Assembly: GCA_902596985.1 (NCBI GenBank)
Contig: CACJWR010000007.1
Coordinates: 1-59,213, forward strand
Direction: 5' to 3'
Origin: an uncultured Alphaproteobacteria bacterium
Lineage (GTDB): Bacteria > Pseudomonadota > Alphaproteobacteria > Rhodobacterales > Rhodobacteraceae
DNA length: 59,213 bases
This document shows, in pieces, positions 27,185-35,504 of the stretch. Both the position numbers and the translations under genes were made by a program. Each line of letters begins with the position of its first letter. Position 1 is the first letter of the stretch. Under the pieces are notes generated by a model. The model searched no databases and was not told where the DNA came from. It saw only the letters and a program-made list of their open reading frames with translations.

Positions 27185-28136
27185 AAATTAATCCAGCAAC
27201 CCATTTTTCAATAAGATATCTTGCTATAGCTCCCCTCCTAGCCATAAAAATTGATTTGTCTAGACCATTAAGAGCTCGAAAAACCTGTTCTTTGCTAACC
27301 CAAATCGCGTCTTCTAGTTCATCTTTATCGATTTTTAAGGATCTATTGTGTGCTTCTCCAGTGCATCCCATCATTAAAGATGCAGGAAAAGGCCATGGTT
27401 GACTGGTTATGTATCTTACATTTTTTAATTTTATTCCACTTTCTTCCATTGCCTCTCTTTCCGCTGCCGCTTCAATAGTTTCACCAGGCTCAATAAAGCC
27501 AGCTAAACAAGAATACATTTTTTCAGGCCAACCATGTGATCGCCCTAGCAGAATATCATTTCCTCTTTTAATTAACATGATTACGACTGGATCAATTCTG
27601 GGGAATTGTTTGAAATTGCATTTTATGCATGTTTTTTCCCATCCAGCTTTTTCAGAAGATAATTTTCCACCGCAAGATTGACAAAATTTTACTCTTTTGT
27701 GCCATTCATACATACCCTTTGCTGTTGCGCATAAATTTGCATATTTAGAGTTCAATACTGGCAATAAATTCCGTAAGTCACAAAAGTAAGTACCCTTCGG
27801 TAGATCTGGATGATAATTTCGGTCTGCATCATTAAAGGATCCAATCTGTCCTGTGTTGCCTAACACGTCGCGTGAGTCAGACATGTCCCACAAAAAAACA
27901 TTTTTATTTTCAAACTCTCCAAGAAAAATATACGTGGTTAGTTTTTTTATAAACTTAGTTCTTTGGTTTATTAGATAGGGAAAAGGTTTTCCATCATTAA
28001 AGCGAAAAAGAAGCTTTCCTCTCCAAATAAGTAAATGGTAACAATTTTTTATGTGCATAACTTGTTTTGAGTTCCGAAAATGTGCCTTCCTTTTTAAATT
28101 TATTAGCGAGAATAATGGAGGTGGGCCTAAATCCAT
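27183..28136 (-). CDS. nudC: NAD(+)/NADH pyrophosphatase NudC
   Basis: 317 residues. The zinc ribbon has Cys152, Cys155, Cys170 and Cys173 (FCQSCGG, CIKC). The Nudix box runs at 213-235 (GFIEPGETIEAAAEREAMEE) and is followed by SQPWPFPASLMMG (245-257), the NudC signature that recognises the nicotinamide end. It hydrolyses NADH/NAD+ to NMN and AMP and can remove NAD caps from RNA. It is divergent from the SRP RNA gene. The Ile-rich C-terminus shows nothing unusual. Confidence 0.95.
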   Translation of the reverse strand: MDLGPPPLFSLINLKRKAHFRNSKQVMHIKNCYHLLIWRGKLLFRFNDGKPFPYLINQRTKFIKKLTTYIFLGEFENKNVFLWDMSDSRDVLGNTGQIGSFNDADRNYHPDLPKGTYFCDLRNLLPVLNSKYANLCATAKGMYEWHKRVKFCQSCGGKLSSEKAGWEKTCIKCNFKQFPRIDPVVIMLIKRGNDILLGRSHGWPEKMYSCLAGFIEPGETIEAAAEREAMEESGIKLKNVRYITSQPWPFPASLMMGCTGEAHNRSLKIDKDELEDAIWVSKEQVFRALNGLDKSIFMARRGAIARYLIEKWVAGLI

Positions 28137-28164
28137 TGAGTAATCCTTAGTATATTAAATTTTC

Positions 28165-28192
28165 TTGTTTAAGACGTTCTTGGATATATAAT
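28165..28192 (+). promoter_or_regulatory. promoter of the SRP RNA gene
   Basis: TTGTTT (28165-28170), 16-base spacer, consensus TATAAT (28187-28192). A start about six bases later coincides with the 5' end of the RNA at 28198. Confidence 0.55.
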
Positions 28193-28197
28193 TATAG

Positions 28198-28295
28198 GCG
28201 AGAGATCGGCTCGGGTAAACCTTATCGATCACCCGGTCAGGTCCGAAAGGAAGCAGCTGAATTGTATAGGTTTAGGTCGTTTGTCGGTCTCTCGT
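28198..28295 (+). ncRNA. ffs: signal recognition particle RNA (small bacterial type)
   Basis: About 98 bases. The conserved Ffh-binding region GGTCAGGTCCGAAAGGAAGC (28235-28254) contains the GGAA-type apical structure and the asymmetric loop bases of the 4.5S-like SRP RNA. The ends GGCGAGAGA and TCTCTCGTT pair to close a long rod. It lies directly upstream of dnaX, a common alphaproteobacterial arrangement. The RNA guides ribosomes making membrane proteins to FtsY with Ffh. Confidence 0.93.
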
Positions 28296-28343
28296 TCAAA
28301 TAAAAATTTATATTAGTTGAGAAGATGATAAGGAAGAAAAAAG

Positions 28344-29684
28344 TTGTATGAAGAGTCCTATAAAGTATTAGCGCTAAAATATAGGCCTTCTCAATTTTCT
28401 GAATTAGTCGGTCAGGATACGTTAGTTAAAACTTTGAGGAACTCTTTTCTCTCTAATAGAGTCGGACATGCTTTTTTACTGCACGGAGATAGAGGGGTAG
28501 GAAAGACTTCTACCGCAAGACTTATTGCAAAGGCTCTGAATTGTACAGAGAAAAAAGATGGTGATGTAGAGCCGTGTAATTCTTGTTCTAATTGTAAATC
28601 AATTCAATTGGGTAGACACGTAGATGTAATTGAAATGGATGGAGCGAGCAAAACTGGAGTAAACGATATACGCGAGATAATTGAAACGGTGGTTTACAGA
28701 GCAGCTTCGGCAAAGTTTAAAATTTATATTATCGATGAAGTACACATGTTGTCTAACTCTGCTTTCAATGCTCTCCTAAAAACTTTGGAGGAACCACCAG
28801 AGCATGTAAAATTTATCTTTGCAACAACTGAGATTAAAAAAATTCCACTAACAATATTATCAAGAGTTAATAGATTTGATTTAAAAAGGTTAGATAGTAA
28901 TGTTCTAACGTCTCATCTTTCTGAAATTTTGAAACGTGAAGGGTTAAGTGCTGAAGAAGAAGCTTTACAGACTATTTCCAGAGAAGCTGCAGGTTCTGTA
29001 AGAGATGCTTTATCAATTCTTGATCAAGTGCTGGTAAATTGTGAAACAAAAATCGAAAATCAAATGGTTAATGAGTTATTAGGAAAAATTTCTAAGTCTG
29101 AAACATTATATCTCATTGAACTTATTATTGAGGGGAAAACAAAAGAAGCATTAAAAAAAGTAAGAGAATATATTTCTGGTAATACTAGCCCGGCCTTATT
29201 ACTTCAGGAATTGTTAGAATGTCTGCATTTTATAAGTGTATCAAGCCTAATGGATAATGAGTTGATTGGAGATGATTATTCGCTAGAGGAAAAAAAACTT
29301 GCAGAAAAATTATCAAGTGTTACCGATATGATGATTTTAACAAGTTTGTGGCAAATTTTGTTTAAAGGTATTGATGAGCTGAAGGTCGCCGCCGAACCAA
29401 TAACCAGCTTAGAAATGTTATTGCTAAGAGCATGTCACATGTCAATTATGCCTTCACCCGACGTTCTAATAAAAAGTGTTTTGAATAATGGATCTGATAA
29501 ACTCATGGATGTATATAATTTGGAAAGGAAGTCAGCCTTGAAAACACCAGAAAAAGGTGGAATAATTCAACAATCTGAAAGTAAGATCGAAAATTCTGAA
29601 ACTCAAAAATCAGAGGAGAGCTTAGAAAATAGCGCTGTGAAAGAAATTTTAGACATCTTTCCTGGGGCAACAGTGAAAAAATGA
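28344..29684 (+). CDS. dnaX: DNA polymerase III subunit gamma/tau, short form
   Basis: 446 residues. Clamp-loader ATPase domains are complete: LALKYRPSQFSELVGQD, Walker A GDRGVGKTSTAR, the Cys zinc module (CNSCSNCKS), IDEVHMLSNSAFNALLKTLE, EPPEHVKFIFATTE and the sensor block SRVNRFDLKRL. The tau-specific part is much shorter than the roughly 550-650 residues usual for the class, but the extreme C-terminal motif of alphaproteobacterial DnaX survives as AVKEILDIFPGAT. The only possible start is TTG 28344: TAA lies in frame at 28329 and the ATG at 28348 is out of frame; AAGGAAG precedes it by 7 bases. First of dnaX-ybaB-recR. Confidence 0.95.
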   Translation: MYEESYKVLALKYRPSQFSELVGQDTLVKTLRNSFLSNRVGHAFLLHGDRGVGKTSTARLIAKALNCTEKKDGDVEPCNSCSNCKSIQLGRHVDVIEMDGASKTGVNDIREIIETVVYRAASAKFKIYIIDEVHMLSNSAFNALLKTLEEPPEHVKFIFATTEIKKIPLTILSRVNRFDLKRLDSNVLTSHLSEILKREGLSAEEEALQTISREAAGSVRDALSILDQVLVNCETKIENQMVNELLGKISKSETLYLIELIIEGKTKEALKKVREYISGNTSPALLLQELLECLHFISVSSLMDNELIGDDYSLEEKKLAEKLSSVTDMMILTSLWQILFKGIDELKVAAEPITSLEMLLLRACHMSIMPSPDVLIKSVLNNGSDKLMDVYNLERKSALKTPEKGGIIQQSESKIENSETQKSEESLENSAVKEILDIFPGATVKK

Positions 29685-29721
29685 CGAGCCAAAAGGGCAA
29701 CAAGAAATAAAGAGGAACAAA

Positions 29722-30066
29722 ATGTTTAAAGGACTAGGTCAATTAGGCGATATGGCAAAGTTAATGAAGCAGGCTCAGGAAATGCAACAGAAAATGCTGG
29801 ATGCGCAGAGCGAACTAGATAACGTCGAGGTCATAGGAGAAGCAGGAGGTGGCCTGGTTAAGGTGGTTGCAACTGCTAAAGGAAATTTTAAAAATATCGA
29901 AATAGATGAATCAATTTTAATTCCGTCTGAAAAGCAAGTTATAGAAGACCTACTTTTAGCAGCAATTAAGGACTGCAAGGCTAAGAGCGAGGAAGCGTCA
30001 AAAAAAGAAATGGCCAGAATGGGTGAAGCATTTGGTTTGCCAGAAGGTTTTAAGTTACCTTTCTAA
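29722..30066 (+). CDS. YbaB/EbfC family nucleoid-associated protein
   Basis: 114 residues: MKQAQEMQQKM near the N-terminus forms the helical arm, followed by VIGEAGGGLVKVVATAKGN and IDESIL, the EbfC pattern. It is a DNA-binding dimer conserved between dnaX and recR in many bacteria. AGAGGAAC lies before the ATG. It ends one base before the recR start. Confidence 0.93.
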   Translation: MFKGLGQLGDMAKLMKQAQEMQQKMLDAQSELDNVEVIGEAGGGLVKVVATAKGNFKNIEIDESILIPSEKQVIEDLLLAAIKDCKAKSEEASKKEMARMGEAFGLPEGFKLPF

Positions 30067-30067
30067 A

Positions 30068-30685
30068 ATGTTAAGTAGTCAATTAAAGGAGAGTCAGTCT
30101 GAGTTAGAAACATTAATTAAAATTTTTGCTAAGATGCCAGGCCTTGGACCGAGATCAGCTCAAAGGCTAGTTTTCCATTTAATAAAAAAAAGAGAAATCA
30201 TACTTGATCAGCTAATATCTTCGCTTGAAAATATAAATAGTAAAATAAAATATTGCGAAATTTGTGGTAATGTTACTCTTGATAAAGTGTGTGAGGTTTG
30301 TTCGAACAAATCTAGAGATGCCAGTTTAGTGTGTGTTGTGGAAGATATATCCGATTTATGGGCTATGAATCGATCTGGCGCTTTTAATGGAGTTTTTCAT
30401 GTTCTAGGAGGACTTTTAACCCCCATGGAGGGGATAGGTCCTGAAGAGTTGAGGATTTCAAATTTAACCGAGAGGGTGGCCTCTGGAAGTGTCAAAGAAA
30501 TAGTACTTGCCTTGGGTGCAACTATAACCGGTCAGACCACGGCTAATTACATTTTCCAAGAATTGGACAAATATGCAATTAAGATAACTTCACTCGCACA
30601 GGGTGTTCCAGTAGGAGGAGAACTAGATTATCTAGATGATAGTACAATTGTAGCAGCTTTTAATGCACGAAGAAAATTTGACTAG
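30068..30685 (+). CDS. recR: recombination mediator RecR
   Basis: 205 residues from ATG 30068; an earlier in-frame ATG at 30023 lies inside ybaB and is unlikely. Helix-hairpin-helix KMPGLGPRSAQRLVFHL, zinc finger CEICGNVTLDKVCEVC, then a Toprim domain with VCVVEDISDLWAMNRSG and FHVLGGLLTPMEGIGPE. RecR closes as a ring on DNA and works with RecO, whose gene is at the window start. The downstream acyl-CoA ligase follows after 5 bases. Confidence 0.95.
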   Translation: MLSSQLKESQSELETLIKIFAKMPGLGPRSAQRLVFHLIKKREIILDQLISSLENINSKIKYCEICGNVTLDKVCEVCSNKSRDASLVCVVEDISDLWAMNRSGAFNGVFHVLGGLLTPMEGIGPEELRISNLTERVASGSVKEIVLALGATITGQTTANYIFQELDKYAIKITSLAQGVPVGGELDYLDDSTIVAAFNARRKFD

Positions 30686-30690
30686 AAAAA

Positions 30691-32298
30691 ATGCAACAAA
30701 ATGAATTTAAAAAAAATTACGCCAACTATTCACCTTTAACGCCTATAGTATTCATCGAGAAGGCAGCGAAGATATTTCCAGATCGCTACAGCATTATTCA
30801 TGAGAATAAATATTTTACCTGGGAACAAACTTTTATGAGATGTAAACAGCTTGCCAGTTCTTTATCTCAAAAATTGGCTAAAGGTAACGTTGTAGGTTTT
30901 ATTGCATCCAATACTCCAGAATTATATGAAGCACACTTTGCCGTGCCTATGGCAGGTATGATATTGAATGCAATAAATTACAGACTAGACTCCAAAACAA
31001 TCGCCTACATCATCGATCATTCTAATATAAAAATTCTGTTCGTAGATACAGAGTTTTTACAATTAGGGAAAGAAGCAGTCAGCTTATCTAAAGAAAAACC
31101 GACTATAATCATAATAAAAGATGAACAAACATTCACTCTTGAAACATCTTATCCCCATATGGATTATGAGGAATTTTTGGGAGGTTATGACGTAGATTTT
31201 AATCATTATAAACCATTAGACGAATGGGAGAGTATAAGCATTAATTATACGTCGGGAACGACTGGGAGCCCGAAAGGTGTTGTCTATCATCATCGAGGTG
31301 CTTATCTCAATGCAATGGGTAACTCTCTTGAATGGGATATGAAAATGCATCCCACCTATTTGTGGACCTTGCCAATGTTCCACTGCAATGGATGGTGTTT
31401 TCCTTGGACTATAGCGATGAGAGCTGGAACAAATATATGTTTGAGAAAAGTAACAGGACAGAATATATACGAAAAAATATCTAGTCATGGGGTAGAGTAT
31501 TTATGTGGTGCCCCTACTGTTTTAAGTTTTATCATTAATACTGAAACAAATCATGTAAAGAAATTACTCAATAAGGTAAAGTTAATGACTGCGGCGGCTC
31601 CACCGCCAGCCAAAATACTTGAGCAAATTGAAAAGTGTGGATTTGATGTAACGCACGTTTATGGATTAACAGAAGTATATGGGCCCGCAGTAATATGTAA
31701 ATGGAAGGACGAGTGGAATAATTTGAGTGCTACTGAGAAGTCTAATTTAAAGTCCAGACAAGGTGTTTCATATTTAGTGCAGGAAGATTTAAAGGTGGTT
31801 AATTCAGAAACGCGAAAGGAAGTAAAGCATAATGGAAATGAATTAGGAGAAGTTCTTCTTAGAGGTAATATCACTATGAAGGGATATCTAAAAGATGAAA
31901 ATGCCACCAGAAAAGCATTTCAAAATGGTTGGTTTAAAACCGGTGATTTGGGAGTGATATATAAGGATGGATATATACAATTAAAGGATAGGGCTAAAGA
32001 CATAATTATTTCAGGTGGAGAAAATATCTCCTCAATCGAAATAGAGAATTGTATTTTCAAGATTGAAGGTGTAGTTGCCTGTGCTGTAATAGCGAAGCCT
32101 GATGAAAAGTGGGGTGAGACGCCTTGTGCATTTATTGAAGCAAAAGAAGGTGCCTCTATAACGAAAGAAGAGGTAATAAAATTTTGTAAAGAAAATTTAG
32201 CAAATTTTAAAGTGCCAAAAGAAGTGATTTTTAGAGAACTTCCTAAAACTTCGACAGGAAAAATTCAAAAGGTAGAATTACGTAAGTTTTTTCTCTAA
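30691..32298 (+). CDS. acyl-CoA synthetase (AMP-forming), short/medium-chain type
   Basis: 535 residues of the ANL superfamily. The N-terminus FKKNYANYSPLTPIVFIEKAA is typical of a proteobacterial acyl-CoA synthetase group close to propionate/medium-chain ligases and to DmdB-like enzymes. Motifs: P-loop YTSGTTGSPKGVVY, GLTEVYGP, KTGDLGVIYKDGYIQLKDRA, SGGENISSIEIE and the C-terminal catalytic Lys in PKTSTGKIQKVEL. It activates a carboxylic acid to its CoA thioester; the substrate cannot be fixed by reading alone. It follows recR by 5 bases, so it may be transcribed from the dnaX operon even though the functions differ. Confidence 0.88.
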   Translation: MQQNEFKKNYANYSPLTPIVFIEKAAKIFPDRYSIIHENKYFTWEQTFMRCKQLASSLSQKLAKGNVVGFIASNTPELYEAHFAVPMAGMILNAINYRLDSKTIAYIIDHSNIKILFVDTEFLQLGKEAVSLSKEKPTIIIIKDEQTFTLETSYPHMDYEEFLGGYDVDFNHYKPLDEWESISINYTSGTTGSPKGVVYHHRGAYLNAMGNSLEWDMKMHPTYLWTLPMFHCNGWCFPWTIAMRAGTNICLRKVTGQNIYEKISSHGVEYLCGAPTVLSFIINTETNHVKKLLNKVKLMTAAAPPPAKILEQIEKCGFDVTHVYGLTEVYGPAVICKWKDEWNNLSATEKSNLKSRQGVSYLVQEDLKVVNSETRKEVKHNGNELGEVLLRGNITMKGYLKDENATRKAFQNGWFKTGDLGVIYKDGYIQLKDRAKDIIISGGENISSIEIENCIFKIEGVVACAVIAKPDEKWGETPCAFIEAKEGASITKEEVIKFCKENLANFKVPKEVIFRELPKTSTGKIQKVELRKFFL

Positions 32299-32415
32299 TG
32301 TAGACACATTTTTGAGACTATTTAGTCATATATATTATTAAAAACACTTCCTATTTTTTTTAAATTGATTAAACAGTAGCTAAGTACGAAATTGCATAAA
32401 CAAAAGAGGTAAAAA

Positions 32416-33417
32416 ATGTCAGTAAAGGTGGCAATTAATGGATTCGGACGAATTGGAAGGAATATTTTGAGAGCGGCCATTGAGAGCAACAGAGAAGATA
32501 TTGAGGTTGTTGCTATAAACGATCTTGGTTCTCCAGAGATGAATGCGCATTTACTTAAATATGACAGTGTACATGGTCGCTTCCCTTTAGACCTATCTAT
32601 ACACAAAAACTATCTAAGGGTTAGTAATGTAGATATTGAAATTACTGCAGAAAGAGATCCAGCAAACTTACCATGGTCAGAAGTAGATGTTGCTCTCGAG
32701 TGCACAGGTATTTTTACTGATAAAGAAAAAGCTTCGCAACATTTGAATAATGGGTCTAAAAAGGTGTTGATATCTGCTCCCGCAAGCAATGTAGACCGCA
32801 CCGTTGTATTCGGAGTTAATCATGAATCGCTAACATCCGCTGACGTAATTGTCTCAAATGCATCTTGTACGACAAATTGTTTAGCTCCTGTAGCGAAGAT
32901 TTTACACGAAAATTTTGGTATAGAGGTTGGCTATATGACCACAATACATAGTTATACTGGAGACCAACCCGTGCTGGATACTCTTCACAAAGATTATTAT
33001 AGAGCCAGAGCAGCTTCCCTTAACATGATCCCAACGTCTACAGGAGCCGCTCAAGCTGTTTCTTTGGTGCTGCCTGACCTTAAAGGAAAACTCGATGGAT
33101 CAGCAATTCGAGTTCCCACTCCAAATGTTTCGTGTGTAGATTTGAAATGTATTTTAACTAAAGAAAGTTCAGTTGAAGAAATTAATAAAGCCATTCATAA
33201 AGCCTCTAATACGACACTTAATGGTATATTGGCTTATGAAGACGCTCCATTAGTTTCATCAGATCTGAATCATCATCCAGCCTCATCGATATTCGCAGGA
33301 GCTCAAACAAAGGTCTTGACGGCGGGCATGACCCGAGTCATGTGTTGGTATGATAATGAATGGGGCTTTTCAAACCGTATGCTAGATACAGCGAGTTATT
33401 TGGGAAGTGTTGAGTAA
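32416..33417 (+). CDS. gap: glyceraldehyde-3-phosphate dehydrogenase, type I
   Basis: 333 residues. NAD-binding Rossmann start VKVAINGFGRIGRN with Asp36 (INDLG) suited to NAD; catalytic Cys151 in SNASCTTNCLAP and His178 in TTIHSYTGDQ. RAASLNMIPTSTGAAQAVSLV and the C-terminal WYDNEWGFSNRM are conserved. It serves glycolysis or, with pckA, gluconeogenesis. AAGAGGT precedes the ATG. It is alone, followed by tRNA-Glu on the other strand. Confidence 0.97.
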   Translation: MSVKVAINGFGRIGRNILRAAIESNREDIEVVAINDLGSPEMNAHLLKYDSVHGRFPLDLSIHKNYLRVSNVDIEITAERDPANLPWSEVDVALECTGIFTDKEKASQHLNNGSKKVLISAPASNVDRTVVFGVNHESLTSADVIVSNASCTTNCLAPVAKILHENFGIEVGYMTTIHSYTGDQPVLDTLHKDYYRARAASLNMIPTSTGAAQAVSLVLPDLKGKLDGSAIRVPTPNVSCVDLKCILTKESSVEEINKAIHKASNTTLNGILAYEDAPLVSSDLNHHPASSIFAGAQTKVLTAGMTRVMCWYDNEWGFSNRMLDTASYLGSVE

Positions 33418-33427
33418 TAAGTTTGAA

Positions 33428-33502
33428 TGGTACGCCCTAGGGGAATCGAACCCCTCTTTCCAGAATGAAAATCTGGCGTCCTAACCGATAGACGAAGGGC
33501 GC
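33428..33502 (-). tRNA. tRNA-Glu (anticodon TTC)
   Basis: 75 bases including an encoded CCA (33428-33430). Acceptor stem GCGCCCT/AGGGCGT, D-arm GTC...GGAC with GG and TTA in the loop, anticodon stem CCAGA/TCTGG with loop TTTTCAT giving TTC at 33467-33469, four-base variable loop, T-arm AGGGG-TTCGATT-CCCCT. The discriminator is A. The first pair is G1-U72, a wobble instead of the usual G-C. Confidence 0.95.
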
Positions 33503-33529
33503 ATCTTCTGTATTTTTTTACCAAAAATA

Positions 33530-33559
33530 GAAGCTACTTCAAGTTATTTTTTTTTTTTT
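33530..33559. terminator. short hairpin and 13-T run at the recJ 3' end
   Basis: GAAG-CTA-CTTC (33530-33540) followed after six bases by an uninterrupted run of 13 T (33547-33559) on the plus strand, where it could end transcripts reading from gap past the tRNA. On the minus strand the same hairpin is followed by TATTTTT and could end recJ. The run includes part of the recJ stop codon. Confidence 0.4.
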
Positions 33560-35291
33560 AAATTTTAGCTATGTCAACAATCCGCATTTGGGGCCTTGTG
33601 ACACCATTCCATTCATTTTTAACTAGATTACCAGCTAAATGTAAAATCTGATTGGGTTTGGATAGAGGAATATCTAGCCCTTTTTTCTTTGCATTAAAAC
33701 ATATTGCGTCCAAAGTACCTTCCTCTTTTTTTAATTTACACAAAAGGTGCCCTTCTCCCATTTCTTTAGCAAATAGAAGTTGGCAACTCGGAATAACGAT
33801 TATTGGTTGAGGTACTTGAGATCCAAAGGGTCCCAACAGATTTATTTTATCGATTAAATCAGTATTTACGCCTTCTATATCGATCATTCCATCTATTTCC
33901 AGCAAAGCACTAGAGTTTTTCAATGATGTATGGTCGGATAAATGGTTTGTAACTATATTATCAAATTCTTCAATCCTATCAATTAGTAATGAAAAGCCGG
34001 CAGCTTGCTTATGTCCCCCGCCGCTAATGAGAACATCTCGGGATTTGAGCTCCTGTAATATTTCAGTAAGGTCTATCTCTTCTGTTGATCTAATAGAACC
34101 ATGACCTACATCCCCGTCAATAGTAATAGCAACGCACAACCCGCCATATAAGTCTTTTAGTCGAGAGGCTATAATCCCAATTACGCCTTTATGCCAACCC
34201 TTAGCTTTTACCAAGGTGTAAGCTTTTTGTTTTTCAGCATTTGATATTTGCTGTACTGCGCTAGAAAGAATTATTTTTTCTAATGCTTTACGCTCTTTAT
34301 TAGCTGCCTCCATTTTATTTAAATAAATTTCAATAGATTTTGGATCTGTAGCTGTAAGAAACTGGTATGTTAGATAAGCAGTGTCTATCCTTCCACTAGC
34401 ATTTAATCTTGGTGCAACTTGAAAAGCTATTGTTTCTTCATTAAAATTCTGTAGTAAATTAAAATGAGTTCCAAACATTTTTAGACAAAGTCGGTTTTGG
34501 AATATTTTTAAACCTTGTTTAACAAATGCTCGGTTAAGCCCAATCAAAGGCACCACATCGGCTATTGTAGCTAGACTGACAAGGTTCAGGTAGCTGAGTA
34601 AATTTATTTCTGAGCTTCTACTCTTAGGAATAATTCTGTTCATTTCAACTAAAAAAATAAAAACAACCCCTGCAGCACAAAGGTACGGAAAGATATTTTT
34701 TTCATCAAATCTATTTGGGTTTATTATTGCATATGCAGACTTTGAAAAGGTATCAGACTTATGATGATCTATCACAATAACGTCAACTCCTCTTTCGGTA
34801 GCACCTCTAATTGCTTCGTCTGAGTCGGTACCACAATCAACACAAATAATTAACGTGTGATTAAGAGCAAGTTCATTCATCGCGTTGATATTTGGTCCAA
34901 ATCCCTCAGTCTCTCTATCCGGTATGTATACTGTTGGTTCGATAGAAAAATTTCTCAACCATAGAGAAATTAGTGCTGCGGAAACTGTACCATCTACATC
35001 ATAATCAGCAAAGATAGCGACCGATTCTTTTTGTTCTAAGGCCCTACGTAATCGTAATGAACCCTTTTCCATATCTAGGAAAATTTTTGGACTTGGTATC
35101 AAGTTTTTTATCTTTGGGCTTATATAATCTAGATAATCTCCCTCATTGATTTTGTTTTTGATAAGTTGTAACGCACTTAGATGTGGTATCGAGAGGCTTT
35201 TTGAATAGGCTAATGCTTGTTGTAAATTCTGTTCGCTTGGCCCAACCCACTCTTTATTAGTATAGGATTTTGATATTCCCAGAAAAGTCAT
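33558..35291 (-). CDS. recJ: single-stranded-DNA-specific exonuclease RecJ
   Basis: 577 residues from ATG 35291 (a TTG directly before it is a less likely start). The DHH phosphoesterase core is complete: FADYDVDGTVSAALI, IICVDCGTD and VIDHHKSD, then the DHHA1 domain with GWHKGVIGIIASRLKDLYGG and ISGGGHKQAAGFSL, and an OB-like C-terminal region. It degrades single strands 5' to 3' in RecFOR repair and mismatch repair, fitting the presence of recO and recR. In many Alphaproteobacteria glpX lies between hom and recJ; here the 210-base gap (35295-35504) holds no gene. Confidence 0.95.
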   Translation of the reverse strand: MTFLGISKSYTNKEWVGPSEQNLQQALAYSKSLSIPHLSALQLIKNKINEGDYLDYISPKIKNLIPSPKIFLDMEKGSLRLRRALEQKESVAIFADYDVDGTVSAALISLWLRNFSIEPTVYIPDRETEGFGPNINAMNELALNHTLIICVDCGTDSDEAIRGATERGVDVIVIDHHKSDTFSKSAYAIINPNRFDEKNIFPYLCAAGVVFIFLVEMNRIIPKSRSSEINLLSYLNLVSLATIADVVPLIGLNRAFVKQGLKIFQNRLCLKMFGTHFNLLQNFNEETIAFQVAPRLNASGRIDTAYLTYQFLTATDPKSIEIYLNKMEAANKERKALEKIILSSAVQQISNAEKQKAYTLVKAKGWHKGVIGIIASRLKDLYGGLCVAITIDGDVGHGSIRSTEEIDLTEILQELKSRDVLISGGGHKQAAGFSLLIDRIEEFDNIVTNHLSDHTSLKNSSALLEIDGMIDIEGVNTDLIDKINLLGPFGSQVPQPIIVIPSCQLLFAKEMGEGHLLCKLKKEEGTLDAICFNAKKKGLDIPLSKPNQILHLAGNLVKNEWNGVTRPQMRIVDIAKI

Positions 35292-35504
35292 CAATAATTT
35301 TTCAACTTGGGCATTATGATTTTTCTGAATGACAAAGTCTTTAAACCTTTAAAAAGTTGTCTAGTTTTAACGACGTTATAAGTAAGTTTTGTATCTTTAT
35401 TCAAACTATTACCAACTAGGGTGCTTACAGAAAAATATAACCGCCTTTAAACATCTCATTTATCAGCATAAAAATTATCTGATTAACTTAAAAGCACATT
35501 CTCA

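Noticed and set aside
28348-28371. ATG at 28348 as dnaX start
   Set aside because: It is out of frame and reaches a stop within eight codons; the DnaX N-terminus is encoded from the TTG at 28344.
29290-29297. Eight-A run in dnaX as a slippage site producing a gamma form
   Set aside because: It lies within the collar domain, has no supporting stem-loop or Shine-Dalgarno that I can see, and A-runs of this length are common in such AT-rich DNA.
30023-30067. Longer RecR start inside ybaB
   Set aside because: The extra 15 residues do not resemble RecR, and the ATG at 30068 one base after the ybaB stop fits the family N-terminus.
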